64,000 nt of DNA, taken from assembly GCF_003369565.1 (NCBI RefSeq), contig NZ_PIOD01000008.1, forward strand, positions 124,001 through 188,000. The letters run 5' to 3'. This DNA is from Oceanobacillus chungangensis (GTDB lineage Bacteria; Bacillota; Bacilli; Bacillales; Amphibacillaceae). The position numbers and the translations under genes are program-made. Positions within the stretch are counted from its first letter, which is position 1. Each line of letters begins with the position of its first letter. A model generated the notes under the pieces. That model saw only the letters and a list, made by a program, of their open reading frames with translations. It ran no database searches and was not told where the DNA came from. Shown here piece after piece: positions 1 to 8,363 of the stretch.

Positions 1-1
1 A

Positions 2-178
2 AGAAAGTTGAATATCATTTTATTCATTGCACCAACAGTGTATTTCATCAGTCTGCTTCCGAAAGATTATGTCGAGGTTTCAACACTTTCTAATATTGTA
101 ACTGTCTTTGCTCTAGTTCTCCTCTTCGTTGTGACGTTGCTGTTTACCATTCTTTTAAAGATTAAGGGAGTGAAGTAA
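2..178 (+). CDS. GerA-family germinant receptor B subunit (permease-like), C-terminal end only
   Basis: The open frame enters from the left edge and stops with TAA at 176-178. The visible 58 residues include two hydrophobic stretches separated by a short polar segment (LPKDYVEVS) and end in a basic tail (KIKGVK). This suits the last part of the APC-type GerAB/GerKB subunit, which sits in the inner spore membrane and forms part of the germinant receptor. The identification rests mainly on position: the next gene starts two bases later and is a clear C subunit, and B precedes C in ger operons. Too little is visible to say which receptor it is. Confidence 0.65.
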   Translation, partial: RKLNIILFIAPTVYFISLLPKDYVEVSTLSNIVTVFALVLLFVVTLLFTILLKIKGVK

Positions 179-179
179 G

Positions 180-1373
180 TTGTTGAGTAGTAAGAGATGG
201 TTACTTATATTCTTAATAACTCCTATTTTCCTTGCGGGGTGTTGGGGAAAGATTGAAATAGAGAATAGAGGGTTTGTAATTGGAACAGCAATTGATTTAG
301 AAGGAAAACAAGGTAATGAAAAATATAACTTATTAATGACCAATCAATTAATAAATCCAGCTGCTATAAGTAAACAATCAAGTGGTGGTGGTGGCGGTGG
401 CAATCAGAAAGGGTTTATCAATATTCAGGATAAGAGTGATAGTCTTTTTGCTGCTTCAAGAAAAATGAGACATCTTACAAATTTAATTCCTTATTATCAG
501 CATTTGAAAGTGATTTTAGTTTCAGAAGAAGTCATAAAAGAACCGGGACTATTTTCTGATGTGATGGATGTATTCGTCAGAAACCATGAACTGCGAAGAG
601 GGGTAAAGGTATTTGTCACTGAAGGAGAAGCTAATAAAATATTGGACTTCGTTCCACAAATAGAAAAAACACCTGCAATGTTTATAGAGAAACTTACCAC
701 GAACAGCAAAAATGCTGGAATACTCGAACCTAAGAGAGTCGATCGACTTCAAAATATTTTTATCTATGAGCGAAGTTATTTCATTCCTCGTGTGAAGTTA
801 GTAAATAATGAGATTGTTTATGATGATGCGGTTATTGTCTCTGGAGAAAACAATCAAATGATCGGAACGCTCAATTCGGAGGAAACAAAAGGATTACTTT
901 ATATTTTAGGTGGGACAAAAGGTGGGAGTATTGAGACTAAGTTTGATGATAACTTGGTTAATGTGGAAACCCAATCAGCAAAAGTTAAGACCAAATTAAC
1001 TAATAAGGATAAGGAAAATTTTACTTTCTCTTTGAATATAAATTTTGAAGGCACGATAGAAGAACATTTTGGGACAAAGGATTTATTGAAGGAGAAGTCA
1101 ATTACAGAAATTGAAAAAGATTTAGAAAAGGATATTAAGCAATTGGTAGAACGAACAATAAAAAAAGTACAAAGAGAGTATAAGGCTGACGTGATTGGAT
1201 TAGGCGATGTGATTAGGGAGAAACATTATGATTTGTGGAAAAATATAGTTTATAACTGGGATCGTGGAGAGAATTATTTTTCAAAAAGTACTGTGGAAGT
1301 TAATGTGAAGGCAAATATCAGTTCTACAGGTGCTGCGAACCGGATTAAACAGAAGGGAAAACGTGGTGAATAA
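180..1373 (+). CDS. Spore germination receptor lipoprotein, GerAC/GerKC family
   Basis: This 397-residue protein is the C subunit of a nutrient germinant receptor, a lipoprotein at the inner spore membrane. It starts at TTG 180. The N-terminus is a lipoprotein signal: a charged start, a hydrophobic core and the lipobox LAGC with Cys21, followed by WGKIEIE as usual in the family. The length matches GerAC proteins. Residues 69-74 are a run of six glycines in a presumably exposed loop. It lies directly behind the B subunit, and its TAA overlaps the ATG of a tiny membrane protein. The substrate specificity of the receptor cannot be read from this subunit. Confidence 0.93.
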   Translation: MLSSKRWLLIFLITPIFLAGCWGKIEIENRGFVIGTAIDLEGKQGNEKYNLLMTNQLINPAAISKQSSGGGGGGNQKGFINIQDKSDSLFAASRKMRHLTNLIPYYQHLKVILVSEEVIKEPGLFSDVMDVFVRNHELRRGVKVFVTEGEANKILDFVPQIEKTPAMFIEKLTTNSKNAGILEPKRVDRLQNIFIYERSYFIPRVKLVNNEIVYDDAVIVSGENNQMIGTLNSEETKGLLYILGGTKGGSIETKFDDNLVNVETQSAKVKTKLTNKDKENFTFSLNINFEGTIEEHFGTKDLLKEKSITEIEKDLEKDIKQLVERTIKKVQREYKADVIGLGDVIREKHYDLWKNIVYNWDRGENYFSKSTVEVNVKANISSTGAANRIKQKGKRGE

Positions 1374-1522
1374 TGTGGCAAAATATCATTGAAAGGTTAC
1401 CTAATATGCTGGGAATTGTATGTACGATATTGACAGTTGTTATTCCGTACTCAGTCTATAAAGTAAATCAAGAGCTTCATAAGATTGGGGACCCGGCTTG
1501 GAAGAAGGAAAACAATAATTGA
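1373..1522 (+). CDS. Small membrane protein of the germination operon (candidate D-type modulator)
   Basis: A 49-codon frame starts at the ATG inside TAATG, so it is translationally coupled to the C subunit. The peptide begins MWQNIIERLPNM, has one hydrophobic stretch of about 20 residues (LGIVCTILTVVIPYSVY) and ends in a charged tail with GDPAWKKE. Small membrane proteins called D proteins are known in GerA-family operons and modulate germination. Position, coupling and topology fit, but this one appears to have a single transmembrane segment, so the assignment is an inference. Confidence 0.55.
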   Translation: MWQNIIERLPNMLGIVCTILTVVIPYSVYKVNQELHKIGDPAWKKENNN

Positions 1523-1523
1523 T

Positions 1524-1552
1524 TTGTTAAAGCAATTCAGTTACTTTAACAA
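1524..1552 (+). terminator. Possible terminator of the ger operon
   Basis: A perfect 9-bp inverted repeat, TTGTTAAAG at 1524-1532 and CTTTAACAA at 1544-1552, follows the last ger stop codon. There is no T tract, so it is weak or a processing hairpin. Confidence 0.35.
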
Positions 1553-1598
1553 GTGTTGAATGCTACACTTATTATAAATCATAAAATGAGGTGTAGTC

Positions 1599-3104
1599 AT
1601 GGATCAACATACATATTTATCATTAGATGCAACAGAAATGGCTGAATTTGTTAAGAGCAAGCAAGTGACACCAAAAGAGCTGGTAGAAATGGCGTTTGCT
1701 CAATTAGAGAAAGTGAACCCGACATTAAATATTCTGACAAGCTCAAGAAAAGAAAAAGCGTTGAAGGAAGCGGAGACTCTGGCAATTGAAGATGCTCCAT
1801 TTGCTGGTGTGCCAATATTATTAAAAAATATTTCACAAAGCTTAGAAGGTGAACCACTCACTTCAGGATCGAAGCTTTTACAATCATCTATTTCCAAGCA
1901 GGATTCATACTTCGTTAAAAAGTTCCGTGATGCAGGGTTCCATTTTCTAGGCCATACGAATACGCCCGAATTCGGACTGAAAAACATTACCGAGCCAGAA
2001 CTTTACGGACCGACAAGAAATCCATGGAATCCGGATTATTCACCAGGTGGCTCTAGTGGAGGATCTGCAGCAGCAATTGCTTCAGGTGTTGTACCGCTAG
2101 CTGGTGCGAGTGATGGTGGTGGATCGATTCGAATTCCAGCATCATTTACCGGATTGTTTGGATTAAAACCAACAAGAGGACGGACGCCGATTGGTCCTGG
2201 GTATGGTCGTTCTTGGCAAGGTGCCTCTATTAATTTTGTCTTAAGTAGAAGTGTTCGTGATAGTGCTGCAATGCTGGATATTCTTCAAGTTGTACAACCG
2301 GAAGCGGCATACCAAACACCACTTTTCCCGGGAAGCTATTTAGAACAAATGAAAGCAGCGTTCGATAAACCATTACGCATTGCTTTCACAACGAAGTCAC
2401 CGGTAGGGACACCAGTTTCAAAGGATGCTAAAGAAGCAGTTATGAAAATGGTAAAGTGGCTTGAACAAGAGGGGCATCATATAGAAGAAAAGGATAATCC
2501 AGTTGATGGCCTGCAATTAATGAAGGATTATTATTTAATGAACAGTGGTGAAATGCATTCCACTATCCGCGGTTTAGAAAAAGCAATCGGACGGGGCATC
2601 ACTGCTAAAGACATGGAAATTGAATCTTGGCTTTTAAGTGAGGCTGGGAAATCTGTTTCGGCTGCTGAATATTCAGAGAGTCTTGCATCATGGGATGTAG
2701 CAGCAGCGCAAATGGCGAATGTCCACAAGAAGTATGATTTTTATATTACACCTGCAACAGCGAATACAGCTCCAAAGGTAGGTGAACTGCCTTTATCAGC
2801 TGAAGAGCAGAATGAACTGATTGAACGGTTTAGTAAAGCAGATAAAAAAGAACAACAACAAATGATATATGATATGTTCCTGTCAAGCCTAACATATACA
2901 CCATTTACCCAGCTTGCAAACTTAACAGGCCAGCCTGCTATATCATTACCTGTTCATTTAGCAGATAATGGACTGCCACTAGGGGTGCAAGTCATGGCGC
3001 AAAAAGGGGAAGAGCATCGCTTGTTACAGTTATCGGCACAATTGGAACAGTCAGATTTATGGGTTGGGATGAAAGGGAATCCTTATTTTAGAGATGTTTA
3101 TTGA
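1599..3104 (+). CDS. Amidase-signature family amidohydrolase
   Basis: This 501-residue protein hydrolyses carbon-nitrogen amide bonds; the substrate is not predictable. The amidase signature is clear. The catalytic lysine is Lys76 (PILLKNIS), the cis-serine lies in GGSSGGS around residues 152-153, and the nucleophile is Ser176 in SDGGGSIRIP. The spacing matches the Ser-cisSer-Lys triad of the family. It is not GatA in a gatCAB context, because no partner genes flank it. The start at ATG 1599 has a GAGGTG ribosome site eight bases upstream. No signal peptide is seen, so it is cytoplasmic. It appears to be a single-gene unit between the ger operon and the moxR operon. Confidence 0.88.
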   Translation: MDQHTYLSLDATEMAEFVKSKQVTPKELVEMAFAQLEKVNPTLNILTSSRKEKALKEAETLAIEDAPFAGVPILLKNISQSLEGEPLTSGSKLLQSSISKQDSYFVKKFRDAGFHFLGHTNTPEFGLKNITEPELYGPTRNPWNPDYSPGGSSGGSAAAIASGVVPLAGASDGGGSIRIPASFTGLFGLKPTRGRTPIGPGYGRSWQGASINFVLSRSVRDSAAMLDILQVVQPEAAYQTPLFPGSYLEQMKAAFDKPLRIAFTTKSPVGTPVSKDAKEAVMKMVKWLEQEGHHIEEKDNPVDGLQLMKDYYLMNSGEMHSTIRGLEKAIGRGITAKDMEIESWLLSEAGKSVSAAEYSESLASWDVAAAQMANVHKKYDFYITPATANTAPKVGELPLSAEEQNELIERFSKADKKEQQQMIYDMFLSSLTYTPFTQLANLTGQPAISLPVHLADNGLPLGVQVMAQKGEEHRLLQLSAQLEQSDLWVGMKGNPYFRDVY

Positions 3105-3508
3105 TTAGTGGTTTATGCGGAGGATTGGAGTAGAGTGCTCAGCGGTGAACTGCTCCGCAATTGGGAGCAGTTCAAAAGGATATCTGAGCGCTCCGCATTA
3201 ACACAAAACAGCTCCAACGGCGCATGTGACCGCTATTGAATAAAGTTTAGCGCTCCAATAAGACGTACAATAGCTCCATATTAATCCTCAGGCACTCTAA
3301 TCTCCCTAATAGCAGCTCCAACATTACCGAGCACTATTTATTACCATCAACTTCACTACCAAAATCAAATAAAGTATATAAAACTATCTATCTGTAAATA
3401 CTATAAATACAAATAATTCCGCTTTTACTTCTGAATCTTTTCTTGTATAGTTATAGTAGAAGAGACAGAAAATGCCGTTTAGAGGGTGGAGAGAGGGGCT
3501 ATAAAAAG
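3105..3508. other. Intergenic region with hairpin and degenerate AGCGCTCC-type repeats
   Basis: No credible gene is seen. A perfect hairpin, GAACTGCTCC at 3147-3156 and GGAGCAGTTC at 3164-3173, may end the amidase transcript, although no T tract follows. From about 3186 to 3330 the motif [AG]GCGCTCC or AGCTCCA recurs at roughly 20-40 bp intervals. The sequence around 3228-3262 (gaccgct..gaataa..agcgctcca) resembles the arrays at 61010-61210. The rest is AT-rich and should contain the promoter of the moxR operon. Confidence 0.6.
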
Positions 3509-4471
3509 ATGCTAGAGACACAGATATATAATGAAAAGATAGAAACAGTTTTACAAAATATAAGTAAAGTAATTATTGGAAAAGATGAAGTTGCCACACT
3601 TAGTTTAGTAGCGTTACTTGCTGGTGGACATGTATTGCTCGAAGATGTTCCCGGAGTAGGCAAGACGATGCTCGTTCGAACAATTGCAAAATCATTAGAT
3701 TGTGATTTTAAGAGAATTCAGTTCACCCCAGATTTATTACCATCCGATATTACAGGAGTTTCCATCTATAATCCAAAAGAAATGGAATTTGAATTTCGCG
3801 CGGGTCCGATTCTAGGGAATATAATTCTCGCGGATGAAATCAACCGAACCTCGCCTAAGACACAATCCTCTCTGCTTGAAGCAATGGAAGAGAATAGTGT
3901 TACAGTAGATGGCCAAACGCTTCCATTAAAAGCACCTTTCTTTGTAATGGCAACTCAGAACCCAATCGAATATGAGGGAACATATCCACTTCCAGAAGCG
4001 CAGCTTGATCGTTTTATTCTGAAACTGAAAATGGGTTATCCTTCCTACCAGGATGAATTAGAAATGTTAGAGCGTACGGCAAGAAATCATCCAATTGGAG
4101 CAATCCACTCTGTTTTAAGCAGGGAAGAGCTAATTTCGATACAAGAGGAAGTTAAGGACATTTATATTGACCGGAATGTTCAGCAATATATTATTAATCT
4201 CGTAACGAGAACGAGAGAAAATCCGTCTATCTATTTAGGTGTAAGTCCGCGTGGCTCGATAGCATTGATGAAGGCTGCGAAAGCATATGCATATATCCAT
4301 GATAGAAATTATGTCTTGCCAGATGATGTGAAATTTCTAGCACCATTTGTTATGGCACACCGAATTATTTTAACATCGGAGGCGAAATATGAAGGTGAGA
4401 CAAATGAAGATATTATTGCTTCCATTGTAAAAACAACACATATACCGATTCGAAAGGAATTTCTTGAATGA
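3509..4471 (+). CDS. yeaC: MoxR-family AAA+ ATPase
   Basis: This is a 320-residue AAA+ ATPase of the MoxR class, a chaperone-like enzyme that usually acts with a DUF58 partner. It has Walker A (EDVPGVGKTML), Walker B (LADEINR), the ATQNP sensor segment and an LPEAQLDRF arginine-finger region. I chose ATG 3509 because a purine-rich ribosome site (GAGAGGGG) ends 11 bases upstream; an upstream in-frame extension to 3443 lacks one. The stop overlaps the next gene (ATGA). Gene order MoxR, DUF58, transglutaminase, guaA is that of yeaC-yeaD-yebA-guaA in B. subtilis. Confidence 0.92.
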   Translation: MLETQIYNEKIETVLQNISKVIIGKDEVATLSLVALLAGGHVLLEDVPGVGKTMLVRTIAKSLDCDFKRIQFTPDLLPSDITGVSIYNPKEMEFEFRAGPILGNIILADEINRTSPKTQSSLLEAMEENSVTVDGQTLPLKAPFFVMATQNPIEYEGTYPLPEAQLDRFILKLKMGYPSYQDELEMLERTARNHPIGAIHSVLSREELISIQEEVKDIYIDRNVQQYIINLVTRTRENPSIYLGVSPRGSIALMKAAKAYAYIHDRNYVLPDDVKFLAPFVMAHRIILTSEAKYEGETNEDIIASIVKTTHIPIRKEFLE

Positions 4472-5730
4472 AGGCAATGCTAGGATTTATCCGTGATCTA
4501 CTTTTTATTATCGTTGCCTCCATCGCTTTATTTGCTTATGCGATGTTTCAAGGAGGATTTGTTAGCTGGTTTCTTTTTTATGGCTTCCTCCCGATCCTTC
4601 TTTATCATTTCTGTTTATTGCTTTACCCGATAAAAAACTGGAAAGCAACACGACGACTTAATCATTCTGTTATTCATGCAGGAGATGAAGTAGGGGTTAC
4701 GATTGAACTCGAAAGGTCCATCCCTTTCCCATTATTTTATTGTATTGTCGAGGAATTGCTTCCCGTGACTATAAATAGAATGGATACCCGTCATGAGAAA
4801 TACCATTCTATGGAGCAGCCGAAGCAATATTATGATCGGAAAGTAAAAAGAGTGATATTCCCATTATTTAACCGAAAGTTCGAGTTATCATATAAGCTTT
4901 CACAGGTTCCACGTGGGGAGCATCGGTTAACAGGTATCCAAGTGCAAACTGGTGATATCTTCGGTTTTGTGAAAAAAAAGTTCGTTTTTCCTATTGTTGA
5001 TCAACTCACTGCATATCCGAATGAACGGCCACTTCGAATCATTGAAAGTGTAAGCAGCTTTGAACATGGTTCCATTACTTCTTCTGCCCAAAATTTAAAG
5101 AATACAAATGTTGCAACAGGAGTACGTGAATATGCGCCTGGCGATCGGTTTTCTTGGATTGATTGGAAGCAGACAGCTAGGAAGAATGCGGTCATGACTA
5201 AGGAATTCGAGCAGGAAAAAAACACCAATATGCTTGTTATTCTTGATACTTGCAATTATCAAGGGATGAATACCTTGGCATTTGAAGCGACGATTGAATT
5301 AACGCTTTCCTTAATGGAGACGATTCGCAAACAGGCAACACAAGTTGGACTAGTTTCAATCGGTCAAAATATTAACCGATTTCCAAACTATGATACAACG
5401 ACAAGTAATGTAATCAAAAGGCATTTGACAAGGCTTGAACCAACAGGTGTACGCCCATTTTCATTAATCCTCAAGGAAGAAATGAGGGAGCTAACCAGTG
5501 GGGAGATCGTAATTTTAATCACCACCCATTTAGACGATTTCTTTAAACAGACGGTACAGCAGATGTGCCAGCGCATGAATCAAGTGGCGGTTATTTTTAT
5601 TCAATCTTCAGCTTTAATTAAGGAAAGAGAGCAACAGATTATTAAGCAGCTTGAGTTTTCGAGTGTTAGTATCCAAGTTTTGACGGAACAACAATTAGTG
5701 CAGAATCCAATTGAGGTGAGCTTCAGATGA
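4468..5730 (+). CDS. yeaD: DUF58-domain membrane protein, MoxR partner
   Basis: This 420-residue protein starts with two hydrophobic segments (about residues 8-50). A beta-rich region follows, then the DUF58 signature G-V-R-E-Y-A-P-G-D around residue 210 with SWIDWKQTAR. The C-terminal half resembles a vWA-like fold (LVILDTCN). Members of this family are encoded next to MoxR ATPases and are thought to form a complex with them. The gene overlaps yeaC by four bases and yebA by four bases, so the three are translationally coupled. The physiological role is not established. Confidence 0.88.
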   Translation: MKAMLGFIRDLLFIIVASIALFAYAMFQGGFVSWFLFYGFLPILLYHFCLLLYPIKNWKATRRLNHSVIHAGDEVGVTIELERSIPFPLFYCIVEELLPVTINRMDTRHEKYHSMEQPKQYYDRKVKRVIFPLFNRKFELSYKLSQVPRGEHRLTGIQVQTGDIFGFVKKKFVFPIVDQLTAYPNERPLRIIESVSSFEHGSITSSAQNLKNTNVATGVREYAPGDRFSWIDWKQTARKNAVMTKEFEQEKNTNMLVILDTCNYQGMNTLAFEATIELTLSLMETIRKQATQVGLVSIGQNINRFPNYDTTTSNVIKRHLTRLEPTGVRPFSLILKEEMRELTSGEIVILITTHLDDFFKQTVQQMCQRMNQVAVIFIQSSALIKEREQQIIKQLEFSSVSIQVLTEQQLVQNPIEVSFR

Positions 5731-7916
5731 GTAAATTTAAAAAAATTCAATCATCAACCATCTACGCCTCTATTTTGTATATATTGGGTCTTTTATTGTT
5801 TTTAGAATGGTTGTATCCGATTCAGGATGTTACCGATACCGAGGGTTTAACATTATTTATTATTTATTCTGCGTTTTGCTTCTTTATCTCGATGTTCCAG
5901 TTTAAATGGTGGATTTCGTTTCTATTAAAAGGACTTGCAATGGTGTTGATTTTGAATGGCTTGTATTTTGATGGACCGATATGGAGCAATCTATGGTTTG
6001 AACAGTTGAGAATGGAGTTCACATTTAATTTTGAAGCGCTCTTTTCCCAGTCCTGGTATACATTAACGCCATTATTCAGGAGTTTCTTATTTCTATTATT
6101 AATCTGGTTGATGAGTTATTTATTATACTATTGGTTTGTGCAAATGAAGCGGATTTTTCTCTTCGTATTACTGACGATTATTTATTTAGCTGTGCTAGAT
6201 ACGTTCACAGTGTATGATGGGGCAATGTCAATTGTAAGAACGTTTATCATTTCCTTACTTGCATTAGGTATTGCAAATTTCATGAAAGAAATCGACATGG
6301 AATCAATTCGGTTTCAGTGGTTGAAGCGAACGCCTATTTGGTTGCTGCCGATAATTGCGATTGCACTTTTCTCAACGATTATTGGAGTTGCAGCTCCTAA
6401 ATTAGAACCGCAATGGCCAGATCCCGTTCCGTTTATTCAGAGTGCAGCGGAGAAAGCTGGTGGTGGAAATAGTTCCGTAATCCAGAAGGTAGGCTATGGT
6501 GAGGATGACTCAAGGCTAGGTGGTTCGTTTATCCAGGACGATACACATGTATTCTATGCTACCGTAAAAGATGAACAGTATTGGAGAATTGAATCGAAGG
6601 ATGTATATACTGGAAAGGGATGGGAGCTTTCAGCGCAACCAAACTATGAACCACAACCGAATGGAAATATTACGTTCGAGACGTTCAACAATACAGTTGT
6701 ATCAGAAAGTATGGAAGGGACTATTGAACTAACGAACACCAAGATTGGCAAGCTTATTTATCCATATGGTATGTCCAAAGTGTATGGGGAGGCAGAATAT
6801 GCATTAGACGAGCAATCTGGAGCAATTGAATTAAGCCGCCCATATAATGAGGACACAATTCCATTTAATTATAAGATTGACTTTGAGAGCCCATCTTACT
6901 CTATTAATGAATTAAGAGAAAGTAGCGAGCCGTATCCGACTGAGATTAGCAATCAATATACCCAGCTTCCACCAGCATTACCGGAAAGGGTTGCTCTGCT
7001 AGCAGAGCAAATTACCGCAAGTTATGATAATCGTTATGATAAGGTAAAGGCAGTTGAAAATTACTTTGGTAGCAATGGGTTTGTCTATCAAACGACAGAT
7101 GTTCCGATCCCAGAACAAAATCAAGATTATGTGGATCAATTTTTATTCGATTCAAAAGTAGGATATTGTGATAATTACTCAACATCAATGGTTGTTTTGC
7201 TGCGAACATTGGATATTCCAGCAAGATGGGTAAAGGGATTTGCAAGCGGAGAAATTGTCGAGCGTGGAGAAGCTAGTTATGAGGTTTATAAAGTAACGAA
7301 TGAAAATGCCCATTCTTGGGTAGAAGTATATTTCCCAGAGGTTGGCTGGGTTCCATTTGAACCGACACAAGGTTTTGCTAATACATCTGACTTCCATATG
7401 GACACAGAAGGAAATCGTGAAGCGTTGGAGAATGATGCAATGACCCCAACACCAGAAAGCCAAGACCCGGAAGAGCAAATGGAGGAGCCTGAGAAAACTG
7501 AAAAAGAGAATGCGAGTAGTAGAGATAGAGAAGCAGTTTCGTTTTCGATAAATTGGTGGTATGTAGCAGTTGGTTTGGTTATCTTAGCTGCTGTTCTATT
7601 CATCATTTATAAATCGAGATTCCGTTGGCAAATGTATTTGATTTCATTGAGCTTAGGCAATAAGCAAGATGCCAAAAGCTTTCAAGAGGCATATCATTTC
7701 TTAATGAAAATCTTAAGTGGACGAGGTTTTGAAAAAGAGCCGAGCCAAACATTGCGTGAATTTGCAAAAAGGGTTGACGAGCGTTATAGCACGAATGAAA
7801 TGGGACAATTAACGAGCAATTATGAGCGGATGCTATATAAGAATGAAATAGAAGCTGCTGAAATTCAAAAGCTGACGAAATTATGGAAAGATTTAATCAA
7901 AAGGATAATGGGTTGA
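5727..7916 (+). CDS. yebA: Transglutaminase-like membrane protein
   Basis: This 729-residue protein has about six N-terminal transmembrane segments (residues 12-220), a large presumably external domain with a transglutaminase core, another transmembrane segment near 605-625 and a cytoplasmic DUF4129-like tail. The core shows the catalytic Cys near residue 480 (VGYCDNYSTS) and His near 528 (NAHSWVEVYFP). The third position is GWVPFEPTQGF, with Glu where many family members have Asp. A low-complexity acidic linker rich in E, P and T lies near 570-600. It forms an operon with the MoxR and DUF58 genes. The substrate is unknown; a protease or crosslinking role at the cell surface is possible. Confidence 0.88.
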   Translation: MSKFKKIQSSTIYASILYILGLLLFLEWLYPIQDVTDTEGLTLFIIYSAFCFFISMFQFKWWISFLLKGLAMVLILNGLYFDGPIWSNLWFEQLRMEFTFNFEALFSQSWYTLTPLFRSFLFLLLIWLMSYLLYYWFVQMKRIFLFVLLTIIYLAVLDTFTVYDGAMSIVRTFIISLLALGIANFMKEIDMESIRFQWLKRTPIWLLPIIAIALFSTIIGVAAPKLEPQWPDPVPFIQSAAEKAGGGNSSVIQKVGYGEDDSRLGGSFIQDDTHVFYATVKDEQYWRIESKDVYTGKGWELSAQPNYEPQPNGNITFETFNNTVVSESMEGTIELTNTKIGKLIYPYGMSKVYGEAEYALDEQSGAIELSRPYNEDTIPFNYKIDFESPSYSINELRESSEPYPTEISNQYTQLPPALPERVALLAEQITASYDNRYDKVKAVENYFGSNGFVYQTTDVPIPEQNQDYVDQFLFDSKVGYCDNYSTSMVVLLRTLDIPARWVKGFASGEIVERGEASYEVYKVTNENAHSWVEVYFPEVGWVPFEPTQGFANTSDFHMDTEGNREALENDAMTPTPESQDPEEQMEEPEKTEKENASSRDREAVSFSINWWYVAVGLVILAAVLFIIYKSRFRWQMYLISLSLGNKQDAKSFQEAYHFLMKILSGRGFEKEPSQTLREFAKRVDERYSTNEMGQLTSNYERMLYKNEIEAAEIQKLTKLWKDLIKRIMG

Positions 7917-7982
7917 CCTGATAGTTCTTGGTTAGTAGAATAAGACATATTAAAAGTTTGTAAAGAAGATTCGTAAACTGGT

Positions 7983-8018
7983 GATTGTAAATTTTACAAT
8001 CATGGTTACTCCTTTTTT
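7983..8018 (+). terminator. Probable terminator of the yeaC-yeaD-yebA operon
   Basis: An AT-rich palindrome (GATTGTAAA / TTTTACAATC, 7983-8001) is followed after ten bases by a run of six T. The stem is weak in GC, so efficiency is uncertain. Confidence 0.4.
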
Positions 8019-8045
8019 GGTAAATAAGAGAATGTGCAACTACGG

Positions 8046-8075
8046 TTGACACACTAAGTTTCAAAAAAATATAAA
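8046..8075 (+). promoter_or_regulatory. Sigma-A-type promoter of guaA
   Basis: TTGACA at 8046-8051 and TATAAA at 8070-8075 are 18 bp apart. Transcription would start just upstream of the riboswitch aptamer. Confidence 0.65.
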
Positions 8076-8086
8076 ACTGAATGATA

Positions 8087-8161
8087 TGCCCTCGTATATC
8101 CTTGGAAATATGGTCCGAAAGTTTCTACCGGAGCACCGTAAATGCTCTGACTATGAAGGCA
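8087..8161 (+). promoter_or_regulatory. Guanine riboswitch aptamer upstream of guaA
   Basis: The purine-riboswitch core is visible: ATATGG, GTTTCTACC, CCGTAAA and GACTATG in the right order, with P2/P3 stems (GGTCC.. and AGCA..TGCT). The discriminating base is C in GACTAT, as in guanine aptamers; adenine aptamers have GATTAT. Guanine or hypoxanthine binding should favour the downstream terminator and reduce GMP synthase synthesis. An in-frame ORF across this region is a by-product of the RNA. Confidence 0.93.
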
Positions 8162-8233
8162 GAATATCTGGCATCTTAATGGAACCTGGATTTCTGTCTT
8201 TTTCGAGCTATATGAAAATTTTGTATAGGTGTG

Positions 8234-8258
8234 AAAAGCTGAAATTTAGGCTTTTTTT
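8234..8258 (+). terminator. Riboswitch-controlled terminator before guaA
   Basis: The stem AAAAGCT / AGGCTTTT with an AAATTT-containing loop is followed by a T run at 8252-8258, about 75 nt after the aptamer. It fits the OFF-state terminator of the guanine riboswitch. Confidence 0.6.
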
Positions 8259-8363
8259 GATAGAATGAATAATCCTATGACACCAAATAAAAATGCCTGT
8301 TTTCAAGGTGAGGCGCTATATTCACGAAGCAACTAAATTTCGCACAGACAAAGGAGCATAATC

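Noticed and set aside
8086-8268. 60-codon open frame upstream of guaA
   Set aside because: It lies entirely on the guanine riboswitch and its expression platform and has no ribosome site.
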